DNA of 64,000 nucleotides from Loripinus fragilis (GCA_964019695.1 OZ026515.1:77922678-77986677); one strand, 5' to 3'; counted from the first letter of the stretch, positions 23,231-35,579 are shown. Translations and numbers: made by a program. The notes: a model not told the origin generated them from the sequence alone.

Positions 23231-24650
23231 AACCTTGAACTAATTGCAACAGAAATGCCATTTGTTTTATGTGTTATACTAATATGCCTGTGATCACATA
23301 CTAAAAGTTGCAAGTCCTATCTTGTGGGGAAGTCTTCATGTTTTCGACTTAAAATGATCACTTTTATGCTTAAAGTGGCCATTGAAGATCATTTTTATTC
23401 AATGGGTCACTTCTTCTGCAGTTGTTTTAAGTCCTTTATGCTTCGATTATAGAATTTGATTTGATTATATGAGTAATACACATTATAGATATGTTATTAA
23501 ACACATATGAAATCATATAAAATGATCCAAAATGTTAAAAATCAGAGGTTGAATTACCCCACTCACCAATATATTAAGATTAGAAATACAATAGTTCTGT
23601 TTTCATTTCTATTACAATATAATATACTCCTCAAACTAATTGAAGGACCAATACTATCAATTATAACATTGGTGCATTTTGTGTAGAACGTATTTTGAAA
23701 ACCAATTTTACGATCTAGCCAAAACTTTTTGGACATCTTTGACGTCTTATAGCCAAGTGAAACGGCAAAAAGAAAGTGTTAGAAAATGTTACTAACAAGG
23801 ATGTTTTGTCATTTTAAAACTTGACCTAAATGTATTGGAATGTCATTTTTTGTGTGTGATCCATGGACTACAGAACTGCATGAAATGAATGCAAATTGCT
23901 TTTAGATGCTGAAATTTCTGTTTTCGCACGCTTTTATGGTGTTTGAATCCCATCAATTCCATCCACCTCTTCCTGTGAGAGAAAATTGCCCCGTTTGGCT
24001 GTGGCGTAATAGCCAGACTATAGATTCAGACATCAGGTTTGGCGTTTGTCTGTGACAATCTTTAAAAATTCGTCGGGACATCTTTCTAACACTAAATGGC
24101 ATAGAATGACGATTGAAAATCTGATTCTTGATGGCCAAGTACACGCATTGATATCAGAAAAGAAAACAATGTCAAAACTCCATTGTCAGAGATGAAAATG
24201 CTTGCTTCCCAGTATATTGAAACTGTTTGAAGATTTTTTTTGCATGTAAGCTGAACTGTTTAAAACAAAGTTTAATTTGGTGTCACTTTCATTCTACTCG
24301 AATGACCACAGAAGAATTTCTTTACCCCACCCACTGCCTTTTGAAAGTGTGTTTTTGAGGGTATGTGCATTTGAGACACAGTTATGGCAGAATTAGGCAT
24401 GGGAATCATTAATAATGATTCTTGATTTATGGGCATAAAGAACTGAAAGATTTGGGCCAAGTTTTACAGAATTGAAATGTTTGAGCTAATTATACTCGCG
24501 TTCTAAAATCTTGGTCCTTTAATTATTTTGAGGAGTATAGTATTATTCTAACATTCATAACAAACTGATAACCCATAGTGACTCTCACAATAAATATACC
24601 AGTTGTTGTTGAAGTTGTTGTTGTTGTTGTTGTGATTGGACGATGTCGCT
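23231..24650. repeat. Left arm of a large inverted repeat, interrupted by a transposon
   Basis: 23231-23626 plus 24538-24650 is the inverse of 28678-29125. Shared landmarks include TTGAACTAATTGCAACAGAA, AAGTCCTATCTTGTGGGG, GTCCTTTATGCTTCGATTAT (variant), AATAGTTCTGTTT and GTTGTGATTGGAC. The arm is split by the 909-bp element at 23627-24535. Confidence 0.7.
23627..24535. mobile_element. 909-bp TA-flanked TIR element (Tc1/mariner-like, non-autonomous)
   Basis: TA at 23625-23626 and 24536-24537. Inverted ends CTCCTCAAACTAATTGAAGG-ACCAA and TTGGTCCTTTAATTATTTTG-AGGAG. The other inverted arm (28678-29125) lacks the element and shows the empty site, CAACATATAAGTATTATT. Two short minus-strand frames (23953-24144 and 24272-24460) show no transposase motifs that I can name, so it is treated as non-autonomous or decayed. 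Confidence 0.75.
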
Positions 24651-25189
24651 TTCAATAGTTTTTTTTATCAATCCTACCAAGATGGTCAGTTATCATTGCT
24701 CCATTCCACAAGTCTTTTTCGCGTACTTAGTGAACAATGTGTACTGTCATCAGTAACTGAAAATCAGTGGCAGGGAGAGAATAATCGTTATGAAAGTATG
24801 TAACCTTATTAAGATTTAAGCTCACACCCCCTCTATTGCTGTCCATACATTTAAAAGTCAGATTATCAATCAGACTCACTACTAGTCAAGAAGCTAAATA
24901 TTTGAAAATCTGATAGGCACAATTTTCCTGCAAGAAAAGGTTTGACTTTATTAGTTAAAACTAGCCTTCTACAACATTTCTAGACACGTTGTACGGTCAA
25001 ATGGTGGGAGCAGTTTTTCAGGAGGATACGTTTTATACACCTACCCCATTTTTTTTTACTTTTAAAACAAAATTGCGACATTTGAATAAGAAATGGTATC
25101 TAGGTGGTGTCCAGCTGATGCATACAGTCATTCGTCACTACCGACAGCTTACTTTGAAGTATCAAAATAAATTGTTTGCTTCCAGGAAC

Positions 25190-28100
25190 ACACCTTTATG
25201 TTATTTATGACATTTACGTTACATTTCCAACTACACCTAATGAGATCATTCAAATGTGTTCAATAGTTTAATTTGATAAGCTTTAAAATAAGTATTTGGG
25301 TTTTAGATACAACATTCCTAAACGACAATTAACTGACTATTTCAAAAGGCAAGCAGCTTGTTTATACCATAAATACTTTAAGAATTATAAGCTGTTGAAT
25401 ATATTATGATCCCGAATTAAATGTTGAAGCAGTAAGAACCTTTTCACTTTTAAAGTTATCATGTTATGTTACCTATTAACTTTTAAAACCCATATATGAA
25501 TATTTGATGGATTAACACGATGGAAAAGCTATACATAACATCGTTTCTGGTGTATAGTAGCATTTTGTTGCTTGTACGGAAATATGTAACATAGATTACA
25601 AACTTTGTGACTTGCTATATATACTGCTAAATACCTTATCTTATAGATCAAATGGTATTTTATTTCATTTCAAAACAGATTTTGTGTTAAATTTATAACA
25701 AGATACCAGTTTGTCCTAAAATAACTACCAGTTATTCTCAAGAAACTATATCTATACACTAAAGTCGATATATCTACACACATTTACATTTGTGAAATAG
25801 TAAATTTTTGGACGTTTTTATCTACAAAATATTCATTTTGATTTGTCCAAAGTTAAAGATTTTAAAACTCATAACATTTAAAATGTTAGTTCTTTAATTA
25901 CAGTAGAAGAATACATTCCCATTTTCTGTCAAATATATCAAAGTAACAGATATAACCTTATAAAATATATCATAAGAACATATATTTGTCCAAACTGTTA
26001 AAGACAGCATATAATTGGGCCTGAAAAGCTATATATATGTTTATAATATTTATCTGAAAAAATAATTTAATTGAAAAAAATCTAATCAGCTATTTAAAAA
26101 ATAGTTTTGTGTACCCAGTTTACTGTTGTTCACATTATACAAACTTAGTCAATAACAGTTTACTTTTATTAGATGAAAAATTTAAATATTTAAAAAAACG
26201 TGCAGTCATGAGATCTTACTTAGATTAATCAAACAATGGTTATATAGCTGATGCTAATTTCCACTGTACAGAATGTGGTATGGCCAAATTATTACAGGAA
26301 TATTGTTATTACATGGAATCCTTGATAACAAAGCGTTATATACATATAAAACATTAGAATGAATTGTAAACTCACCAGTGTATTGACTTAATGAATAAGT
26401 GGAATAAAATAAAAATCAACACAGTTTTTTTACTGTAATATGTATCAGAAATGTTTTCCTTCTTCAGACAGTAAACAAATGCACTACATGTGAGCAGCAA
26501 AGGCTCTTATAAGACTGTTCATCTCGTAAATAGGAAATTATGTAAAAGCGTCCAAAAATGTTGAGGGTATTGATTAATAGATACATGCAAAAATCACCTC
26601 CTATATACAAACATTAGCATTAAGAGGGCCCTTAATTCAGTAGAGTCATTGTCACCAATGATAGACTAACGTATAATGTCTAGAAAGTACACATGAACTT
26701 AATGAAAGTGTATATACATATCGTATTTGCCATGCTTCCTTTTGTTCAATCACCAACATAAGAAATCAAATTTCTTTTACTTGTGCATTGTATTAAGGTT
26801 ATTATAAATCTCAGAGGTTGATAAAGCTGTTACTGTTTCTATTGTCATTTGTGTTATGTGTGTATGATATAGTATATCAAATATTCAACAATATGTTGAT
26901 TTGTTCTTTGACAGTAGTATAAGTATGGATTTCATTACCTTTAGATGAAAAAACAATGTTGAACGTTTTTTATGTAATTTATACAATTTGGAGCAGCACA
27001 AGAGATTTGGGTTATTATCGCACATGGCAAATGCATCTTTAATCACCCATACTGATGCAGCAAGTAGCGTTCTAAAATTTGGCCTGTGTCTTCATCTACA
27101 CACCTACTTTGTGTATAAGAGCAGCAAAGGTTATGTTGTGTCTAACTACACATATTCACAGGATCGCATGCTCCTTCATCGCTCAACACTGGGTTATGAA
27201 CCAAAATCAAATGTGCTTGCTCATTTGATTTATTATTTGTTTACTATTTATAATCAATTTAGTTCGCTTTGAAACGTGCAAAGGATGAATTGGATGTAAT
27301 TTTTGTATGAATGTTTATGGTCACGTTAGACTTGCTAAATATCAAAATGATTTTATATGAACAAAATGTCACGCTTAGACAAAGTCTAATTGATAGAAAT
27401 CATGCAAAACAAAACTACCAATAATTTATTGGAGTCCTTTCATTTTGCGATGGCTACAATATAATACTTACAATGCAAGAGAGATTTTCTAAATAATAAG
27501 CCTAGATCTTTCAAATGAATTACCAAAAAGAAGCTTTCGAAGAAAATCTGTCCTGTTCCAATGCTTCACAACATTGTAGAACCAGACAAAGCATATGATA
27601 AGTGTGACCATTTTTGTAACCACTCTTTTAGTATATGTTACTTAAATAATTTGTATTCTGTCTTCACCAAACTGGATATGCTTAGGACATGAAGCGATTA
27701 TAACCATATGGATAGGTGTGCCATATGTGGGGCAGTAACCGTTAGGATAAAAAAAAGTTTTTTTGTTTGAAATGACAACGGTAATTTTAGGAGTTTTGAG
27801 TTCGCGTTTGTACCTGAATGTTATCAATATAGTTGTTGTAGTCGATAGCTGATAAGCTATAATTATATGTATTTTTGTGGCTTAAAAGACAACAACAATT
27901 GTTTTATATCAATGTCTCATGTAACATAAGCTGTAGCCAGTTAAAAATATCTTGTATATATCGTTCCAAATACAAAAAAAGGAAACACAAATGTTTCAGA
28001 GAGATAAAGATATCATGTAAGCATTTTAGAAACATAATTCGATCATAAAATATAAGAAGTTTCTAAAAATGCTGGCTACACTCTGACTTGAAATGGCGTT

Positions 28101-28675
28101 TTATGTGATTTAGGTTCAAGTTTCTTCCTTTTTATCAGTAATGCTTTGTTGGGGTTTATTCTTAGTTCCTTGTTTTGTCAAATAATACAATATTCATCAT
28201 TTCTCTCATTACTGGGCACTCCAATGACAGTAATTTACATAAATTTGTAGTGTGAACTCATATAGTGGCTATTGCATTAAAATATTGTATTTAATAGAAA
28301 GTAACGTATATAAGTGTAATAACAGGTGTCTAAATTGGGTATAATTATATTGCTAATCATTTGCTTTCAATTAAAAGATAATATTGATATGTAAGAATAA
28401 GGAATAATTTGATATAATACACTATAGGAATTCCTATTATTTTAGGGTAACATAGTGAATTGTGCTATTACAGGGTAACGGCTCGACCGGTAAAGAGCTA
28501 TTATACTACATTATGTGACAAGTATAATGTGGTTTTAGAAAATAAAGTCTACAAACCTGATTCCTAAGAAGTCTTTTGGCAGCCTATGGTCTAAAGATAG
28601 TACTGCATTAAATATCAATACATTTGAAAGTAAGTAACGTATATAAGTGTAATACCATATGATATGTTGTTCGGT
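25190..28675. mobile_element. Large non-coding TIR element, copy B (truncated at both ends)
   Basis: Collinear with element A 7210-9240 and 16300-18715: shared phrases include GACATTTACGTTACATTT, GTAAGAACCTTTTCA, GGTATTTTATTTCATTTCA, AAATCAAATGTGCT, GATAATATTGAT(T/A)TGTAAG and TTATTTTAGGGTAACATAGT. The outer left TIR is missing. On the right it stops at ATATGTTGTTC, matching A at about 18715. It is bracketed by the inverted arms 23231-24650 and 28678-29125. No coding capacity recognised. Confidence 0.65.
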
Positions 28676-28677
28676 CA

Positions 28678-29125
28678 TTAAGTCCAATCACAACAACTTC
28701 AACACTGTTAAAATAATACTTATATGTTGAAATAGAAAAGTAAACAGAACTATTATGTTTCTAATCTTAATATAATTGTAATATGGTGGGTGGTGTAATT
28801 CAACCCCTGATTTTTAACATTTCGGCTCATTTGATATGGTTTGATATGGTTTTTATTATGTATAATACTCATATAATCAAATCAATTTCTATAATCAAAG
28901 CATAAAGGACTTAAAACAATTGTAGAAGAAGTGTCCAAATGACTAAAGAATAATCTTCAATGGCTACTTTAAGCATAAAAGTGACCATTTTAAGACAAAA
29001 ATATATATACTTCCCCACAAGATAGGACTTGCAACTTTTCGTATGTTGCTCAAGATAACCCAAACAGTTGCAGTATTGCTGAAAAAATTCTGTTGCAATT
29101 AGTTCAACCTTATCAGTTCTACTGA
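28678..29125. repeat. Right arm of the large inverted repeat (uninterrupted)
   Basis: Inverse of 23231-23626 plus 24538-24650. It preserves the pre-insertion sequence of the 909-bp element and starts 3 bp after the end of element B. Confidence 0.7.
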
Positions 29126-30300
29126 TTAGACTTTACAATTCACATGTCCAAGAACACAGGTCTGTGATCAAGACAATGATTTATGCAGCTTAAAATAGTG
29201 TTTATTTGGCTCTTCTACACCCGCATACCGCTTAATTATGACCCTTTGCAATGAGGATTTTTCCTCCACCAGTGGGACTACCCCTGCATGATTCAGATTC
29301 TCTGAGAATATCACAAAGTTTCATCTATCGAATGAAACTTTTTCGGCGCATGAATTGAGTCATTAAACGTTTATTTCATTGCCTTAAATTGACTTTAACC
29401 AAAGATTGGACTATTCATGTTTCATTTTCTTCATATTTTTCTTCAATCATGAAAACCATTTCGATGCAGTTACCTGAAATATAAAGTGTCCGTATTTTAC
29501 CAGTCGATTTTTGTATGTCGGGAAAATACCGACACACTGTTTTTTACTTTGATTATCTCTTCACACTGATATAATTTTTTCGATTATTTTAGCAAAACGT
29601 ATATCTTAGATCGAACAAAGCTAAGGGAATGCAGGTTGAAGACCAATTATGATATATTAAGATAACAAAAAGCATGATTCCTAATCTTCATAGCCATTGT
29701 TTATGTGGTGCTATTTGTACAGAATATCTGAAGGATAGCATGCCTGGGCACCAACATATTTCACAGGCATTGAACCATGTTTTCCCGATGCATCAAACGA
29801 CAAGGTGCGAGAATAAAAAAGAAAGCTTTTGCAGCCTTTCAAAATTACCTATGCAATAAGTCAATACAGCGTCCGTATTTACCCTAATGGAAATTGTATA
29901 TGTCCGTATTTCCCCTGTCTATGTCTGTAGTTTCCCTACCTCGTCCGTATTTACCCGAATTTTGGCCACATGCATTTTTGCTTAATTTTCTGGTTTCCGA
30001 ATCATATATCGTATGTTCTCTTGTTGCAGGGTACAGCGATGACATTACGCAAGTATGAAACCCGGTATCTGAATGTATAACTCCTGCCAAATAACTAGAA
30101 TGGCTTATGAAACATGGGCGTGTAAATTTCGTCCGTATTCACCCGGATTGGCCCTACTTTTGCCTGCTAGCGACGCTATGGTGATAGCTATTGCAACCAG
30201 CTTGGAACCTGATCAGGCCCGACAAGACATCGGGTCTAAACTTGATCCAAACTATTCTGCACGCGCCGTTTGCATGCTGATGATCACATTATTCCCATTT
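29126..30300. other. Intergenic DNA with five directly repeated GTCCGTATTTACCC-like words
   Basis: GTCCGTATTTTACC (~29488), GTCCGTATTTACCC (~29872), GTCCGTATTTCCCC (~29902), GTCCGTATTTACCC (~29942) and GTCCGTATTCACCC (~30130), all in one orientation. The word resembles the inverse of the GGTAAATTCGGAC ends of the MITEs at 23064 and 63185. No gene recognised. Confidence 0.45.
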
Positions 30301-30505
30301 GTTTGATGAACATTATATTACCACTAACGCCTTATCTTAGGAGATATAAAACGAAAAAGGCTCCTCGGATGATGCATAATGTATCTATATTTATGTTGTA
30401 TATATGTCTGTATGTAATGTTCTCATGTTCATTTTGTTTGTAGGCTATAAACATTGTACTATGTTTTATGCTGAATAAATTTATTTGATTTGATTTGATA
30501 TTAGT
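30300..30505 (+). repeat. Retroelement-like 3' end with (TTTGA)n tail
   Basis: Ends in GCTGAATAAATTTATTTGAT followed by TTGATTTGATA. An AATAAA word and a short pentamer tail are typical of non-LTR retrotransposon 3' ends. No coding part is attached. Confidence 0.35.
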
Positions 30506-30539
30506 CTACCGCCTAAAATTTCTAAAACCCTTAGAAAAT

Positions 30540-30870
30540 GGTTTGATGGCATTTTTGTTAATGCTCGGCATCCATGCTAGAAATATTTTTTGGGGTATGA
30601 CAATGTGCCCCAGGGTGGACTGGACTTTGAATTAAGGTCACAGAAAGGTCAAAGGTCAAATAGGTGCATTTTCGTATTACATTTTATTAAAAAAATGACC
30701 GGATGCCTTCGGCTCAGATTAGACACTTAGTTTCATAAGTTGAAGTTTAAATTGTGCCTCGGTTAGCAATTCTGAGGAATCGAAGAGAAATACAGGCCTC
30801 TTTATCAGAGTACGGATTTGAAAAAAAAAATAAAATAATTTTCTTTCTAGCCAAAACATTTTGTTGAAGG
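30540..30870. repeat. Dispersed repeat with an inverted fragment at 35495-35545
   Basis: TTTTTGTTAATGCTCGGCAT-CCATGCTAGAAAT here is mirrored near 35500-35540 (inverse of TTTGTTAATGCTCGGCATCC-AGGCTTGAAAT). It also holds a GGTCACAGAAAGGTCAAAGG-type phrase. Confidence 0.45.
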
Positions 30871-30912
30871 CACTCAAAGGAACCGTCTCACCGAGACGCG
30901 TCTATTGAGCAC
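30869..30912. repeat. Dispersed hairpin unit
   Basis: GGCACTCAAAGGAACCGTCT-CACCGAGACGCGTCTATTGAGCAC: nested arms with the core GTCTC...GAGAC. Confidence 0.6.
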
Positions 30913-31031
30913 ATAAACACATGGTTGCACTTATGAACAAGAGAATATTGACTTTTTGTGTCTAGGCAAATGTCAGGACCACAGATAAGGGTGCGTAATT
31001 GGGAAAGAAATAATTACTTTACCACACCACA

Positions 31032-31098
31032 ACATGAGTTGTGGGTATTCGAAAGTCTCTTGAAAATGAAATCGTTCTTTTAAGCACTAAAATATATG
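31032..31098. repeat. Dispersed hairpin unit, degenerate
   Basis: Same flanks (GTTGTGGGTATTCGAAAG ... GTTCTTTTAAGCACTAAAAT) with a decayed core. Confidence 0.5.
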
Positions 31099-31221
31099 CC
31101 AGAACTTATTATCCTGAAAAAATAACATTTTACGCCAACTTTTTGCTTGGTTAGCTAAACCTATTTCAGGACTAAGGATATGAGGCCTTAATGAATAAAT
31201 ATCCAGTTTCTCAGCCACAGC

Positions 31222-31285
31222 ATATAGTGTGGGTGCTCAAAATACCCGTCTCAGTGAGACGGTTCTTTTGAGCACCAAAATATAC
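31222..31285. repeat. Dispersed hairpin unit, best-preserved copy
   Basis: GTGCTCAAAATA at 31233 pairs with CTTTTGAGCAC, and the core CCGTCTCAGTGAGACGG is perfect (8-bp arms round one base). Flanks GCATATAGTGTGGG and CAAAATATACG are shared with other units. Confidence 0.7.
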
Positions 31286-31811
31286 GTTAAACATTCCCAA
31301 TTTTGCGCTCAAAAGTGTTCATCTTGAGCTATAAGAGAACATACACTATGTATATCCCGACATATATAAATGTTGAGTGCTCATCAGCACTATGCATGGA
31401 TCTTGATAATATTAATAATGCAGTCACACGGCAATGTATGACAAACCCTGTTATGGGGCTTCAGTGTTAAGTTATAAAGCTCTTCATTGAAGCGAGTCTA
31501 ACATCACTTTATGACGAGAAAAGAGGGTCCCGTCTATATCTGGCATATCTGAATACATGCACTATCTTTTCCTGTTTTAAATATTATTTCCTAGTACATT
31601 TACCTGTTTTGTATTTCGCTTTCGAGAAAAACAGATATCGAGAAACCCTATATTTGACCAAATTTCATAAGGCTAAACGTTGTGCTGTTGTCTTATTTCC
31701 TTGTAAGGCAACAGCGAGTGTTGGGTCGATGAGCGCTTATGAACATATCTGTGTAACGTGACAATACTAGATATCATATTATTTAGATCGTATTTTCAGC
31801 CACTTCTATGA

Positions 31812-31870
31812 CAGGCGGTGCTCAGTTTGAGTGTCTCGCCGAGACGCTTTAAGTAAATCTGCCTCAGCGG
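31812..31870. repeat. Dispersed hairpin unit
   Basis: GGTGCTCAGTTTGAGTGTCT-CGCCGAGACGCTTTAAG: core GTCTCGCCGAGAC, the right arm is decayed. Confidence 0.5.
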
Positions 31871-31879
31871 GACCCTCAA

Positions 31880-33460
31880 AATGAATACCTAACAGTATAT
31901 GACTTGAGCTTCCAAACGCAACCTGAGTAAAGCAAACTCAAACTGCTCAATTATATTTTAACAAAATGTATAACTTGACTTTTCGCTTACTGTAAAGGCG
32001 GCGCCTCATGATTGCGTAATTAGGACAACTCAACCTTAGGCATAGGTAAAAGCTGAAAAGGAGGCGTGGTTTTATGCAAAAGTAACTGTATCACCTTGTG
32101 CCCCCACCTCAGTCATTATTTAGTCCTTAAAACGCCAGCAAAATTTCTGCATCTGAAAATGTCTATTTAACATAAGCATAGAGGCAAACATTGTGGACCC
32201 AGATCAGACAGCTCCTACAGGAGCAGTCTGATCTGGGTTCACACTGTTTATCTATGAGGCTTCAAATAGTTTAGTGGACGACAAAAACATAAATTTTGTG
32301 ATTATGCGCTTTAAGGGTTAATACATGTGAGGTCAGTGTCTATTCGGTTAGGATTTTCATCAAATGCACGCACGTTTGCGCGGCTCAAAAGGCTTATTAA
32401 CTCTTTACCGAATTTGAAATTATAAATAAAGCCTGATTTCCCTTCCTTAGCAGATGAAATAGCCGAGCCACACCCAGGTATGAATATTAAAGTTTGCGCC
32501 TTTACCATGTTTACAGTAAGCGAAAAGCCTTCAATCTCCTTACATACACCTTACAGTAGGAGATCATGATGGGCCTGGCGTAGTTACCGCCCTACTGTTA
32601 GTCTGCACCTTTCTGCACTCAATAATTTATTGTCTATCCAAACACAGTTACTTACAAACAAGACACGGTCTATTCACAACTAGCACGTGGCGATTAACTG
32701 GCCACTTATTCTGCACGGGTTACAGCTGATTTACCGAACAACAGAAAGGTGCGACTAACATGTATGCTTGCGATTTCAAGCCAAAAGCTAAAAACTATTA
32801 TTCTCGTATACAGTAGTACCACGACCTTTAAGTAATGACCCTCGATTCACTCAATGCATTTACCGTTACAGTCGTGCTTCAAAGCGTTTTGTGGAAGTAT
32901 AGAAGAGCTTATACTAAAAAAAATAATACAAGTACCCAACAGGGATACGACGCCGAAATGGCATAGTATCAATGATGATGCTACGCTTTTTCGACGCTGT
33001 ATGCTTGGTGGTGTACTCATCCGAATCCAATCGGGTTGTCTACTGACACATATTTTGTTTCTCAAATGACGTTGATTTTTTCTGTTGTTTTCCAAGTAGT
33101 ATTATAATTACTATTGCCGCCATGTTACATGTACCTCTTGTTGTTACTATGTTTGTATCCTGGAGTGAATAAGAATTGAATTGAAATTGAAAAGATTCGC
33201 TATTAGGGTTTATTGTATATGCTATATGCTATGATGAACCGTAAAATGTCACATTTCGTAAATTTCACACTGTGAAAGACTGCTACAAATTCGTCACGTA
33301 TGGCAGCTGCTTTGAAAAAGAAAATGTAGATATTGATTTGATATAATACAATCTTATCTCCAAGGAGAGAAAAGGGTTGCACCACCTACAAATGATGCGA
33401 TTGAATTGCACTGGTTGAGAGTTGATTATTTGTTGGCTCATGTTAAATGTTGTTTCAATT
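31880..33460. other. Intergenic DNA with a retroelement-like tail
   Basis: Apart from the MITE at 32124-32317, no gene. Near 33095-33195 a phrase ending GGAGTGAATAAGAATTGAAT-TGAAATTGAAAAG resembles a non-LTR 3' end with an ATTGA-type tail. Confidence 0.3.
32124..32317. mobile_element. TTAA-flanked MITE (piggyBac-like), copy 1, internally shortened
   Basis: 194 bp. Right end GGG followed by TTAA (32318-32321); left end TCC preceded by TTAG. The left half lacks the CTGCTGAAG...AATAATTG block seen in the other copies. The central hairpin GCTCCTACAGGAGC is kept. Confidence 0.65.
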
Positions 33461-33573
33461 GTTTTTTTGTTTTTTAGTTTTTTTGTTTTTTTTTTTGTTT
33501 TTGTTTTTGTTTTTTTTTTGTTTTTTTTTTTTGTTGTTGTTTTTTTTTTTTTTTTTTTTGGGGGGGGGGGGGG
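33461..33573. repeat. T-rich simple sequence ending in 14 G
   Basis: T-runs broken by single G from 33461, then T18+ and G14 at 33560-33573. Open frames over it are artefacts of low complexity. Confidence 0.9.
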
Positions 33574-33790
33574 TCTATGTTTTGTTCCAGGTTTTGTTTT
33601 ATATTACTGAGTGTCCTTTCTAGTTTTTTGCAATCATCTTGGCGAGGAAGAGAAAGCCGTGTTGAAGCCGTTTGCTTGGGTACAATAATTGTCATCCTGG
33701 TGACTTGTGACTTGTCAGTGTTTTGTGACTCTTCCCCATATCTGAAGTACGTGATTGTGGTTTTCCTCATCATGCATCAGCTTACTTGTT
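33574..33790. repeat. LINE 3'-region repeat, inverted copy
   Basis: The minus strand reads GATGAGGAAAACCACAATCA ... CCAAGATGATTGCAAAAAAC ... AAAACAAAACCTGGAACAAA, the same order as 3335-3510. Confidence 0.6.
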
Positions 33791-33897
33791 GATCTTAAAG
33801 TAAAAGAAACTTTGTGTAGCTGTGTCAACGGCATGCATAGAGTTCACCACTTTTGGCTGCAAAAAGTGCAACACTGCCAGAGGCTAATCAGATCAGC

Positions 33898-34352
33898 ACG
33901 ATAGATAGAGAATACTAGGTGAGTGTCTTTTGATATCAAGTTTACCAGGCAAGGCTTTGAGAACGCTTGTTGACATCGCGAGGCTTGCCGAGATATAGAG
34001 AATACTAGGTGAGTGTCTTTTGATATCAAGTTTACCAGGCAAGGCTTTGAGAACGCTTGTTGACATCGCGAGGCTTGTCGAGATATAGAGAATACTAGGT
34101 GAGTGTCTTTTGATATCAAGTTTACCAGGCAAGGCTTTGAGAACGCTTGTTGACATCGCGAGGCTTGCCGAGATATAGAGAATACTAGGTGAGTGTCTTT
34201 TGATATCAAGTTTACCAGGCAAGGCTTTGAGAACGCTTGTTGACATCACGAGGCTTGCCGAGATATAGAGAATACTAGGTGAGTGTCTTTTAATATAAAG
34301 TTTACCAGGCAAGGCTTTGAGAACGCTTGTTGACATCGCGAGGCTTGCCGAG
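33898..34352. repeat. 90-bp tandem repeat, five units
   Basis: Exact 90-bp period (unit starts near 33902, 33992, 34082, 34172 and 34262), each with GAGAATACTAGGTGAGTGTC, AAGTTTACCAGGCAAGGCTT and CGCTTGTTGACATCGCGAGG. Very high identity between units implies recent expansion. Long minus-strand frames exist only because 90 is a multiple of 3. Confidence 0.9.
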
Positions 34353-34425
34353 CGATTCAACATGCGTTCTCAAAGCCGAACCTGGTAAACTTGATATCAA
34401 AAGAGGCGAACCTGGTATTCTATTT
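34353..34425. repeat. Inverted fragment of the 90-bp unit
   Basis: TGCGTTCTCAAAGCCGAACC-TGGTAAACTTGATATCAAAAG is the inverse of the CTTTTGATATCAAG...TTTGAGAACGC part of the unit, so the array can fold back at this edge. Confidence 0.7.
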
Positions 34426-35578
34426 ATCAGTTTACCCATTGTCCTCTTCAAACTAGCGATTATGACGTATTTTTCTTTATTTTTGTGTTGATTCAGCGTC
34501 ATTAGCGGCGTCATTCAAAAAGTGCAACGTCATCATGACCTGATAAAGGTAACATGCCGTGAGATAGGAAACGTTTATTAGGTTATGTTGAGTTACTCAT
34601 GTTAATATTACTGGTGACTGATAAAGCACGATAGAATGTGCATGCAATGCAGCGGATTATGCCAGTCTGTTAAATATGCTGAATCTGTAAAATTACCACA
34701 CCCCCGCCGGTACAGACTTATGTTATCTGCAAATAAGTGTCTCAAATTATAAACATATGGGCATTTATTAGAAGCTATGTGTATGGTAAAAGCAGCCATA
34801 CCCCGAACTGATAGATGTGAATTAGAAGTGCCTTGGGTAATATAAAACAATGATAATAATATAGGAATGAAATCAGCTTATTATGTTGTAATGATTTCCC
34901 CCATTTTTTTTAACATTTTTATTTTAATATTCATGAATGCGCAAATTATGCAAATAAGATAGTGAGCATATCTTGAACATAGAATAAAAGGCATGCATCT
35001 AAGCTATAATTTCGTACAAAATTCAGTAGTCTATGAAAGGTAGCAGCTCAGAAACAAATGTAGGTACATCCCCTTTCTTAAATCGCATTTGGGTTGCCAT
35101 GGAAACCATGCATTTGAACATAGTCCAAACAGATTTATTTTTATCAGAACATTTTCGCATTTAGATGATCCTTATAAACAATTTGGTGTCCATAAAAACT
35201 TGTCCTTAGGTACAAGGTAAGCTAGAATGGTCCCCGAGCTATATTGTTCTTTCATTTGCATTGAGCCTGCATGGTAAGCATAATGATGATTTTTTTTAAA
35301 ATATCAATTTAGAGGCTGTGGCAAGCATATGTGCCATTCTATATTCATTTGCATTTGTTTTTTTTTTGTTCATATTGACAGCAGGTTTTCGCTATAAAAA
35401 TATGTAATGTATTTATATGTCATTTTTCTACATAATTGCACTTAATCGAAAAATCATGCTTGGCACCCACCCCTATATTGTTTGTATTATTCAAAGGACT
35501 ATTTCAAGCCTGGATGCCGAGCATTAACAAAAAATATCACCATGATTCCTCGTAAAAATTATAGGTGACAGACCATGT
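34426..35578. other. Intergenic, no gene recognised
   Basis: AT-rich sequence. The only assignable part is 35495-35545, an inverted fragment of the repeat at 30540. Confidence 0.4.
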
Positions 35579-35579
35579 G

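Noticed and set aside
33422..33773. Low-complexity frames (poly-Phe / poly-Lys)
   Set aside because: Products of the T-run/G-run simple sequence.
33844..34363. 121- and 156-codon minus-strand frames as a repeat protein
   Set aside because: Two different frames are open at once because the 90-bp tandem period is a multiple of 3; no start context or domain.
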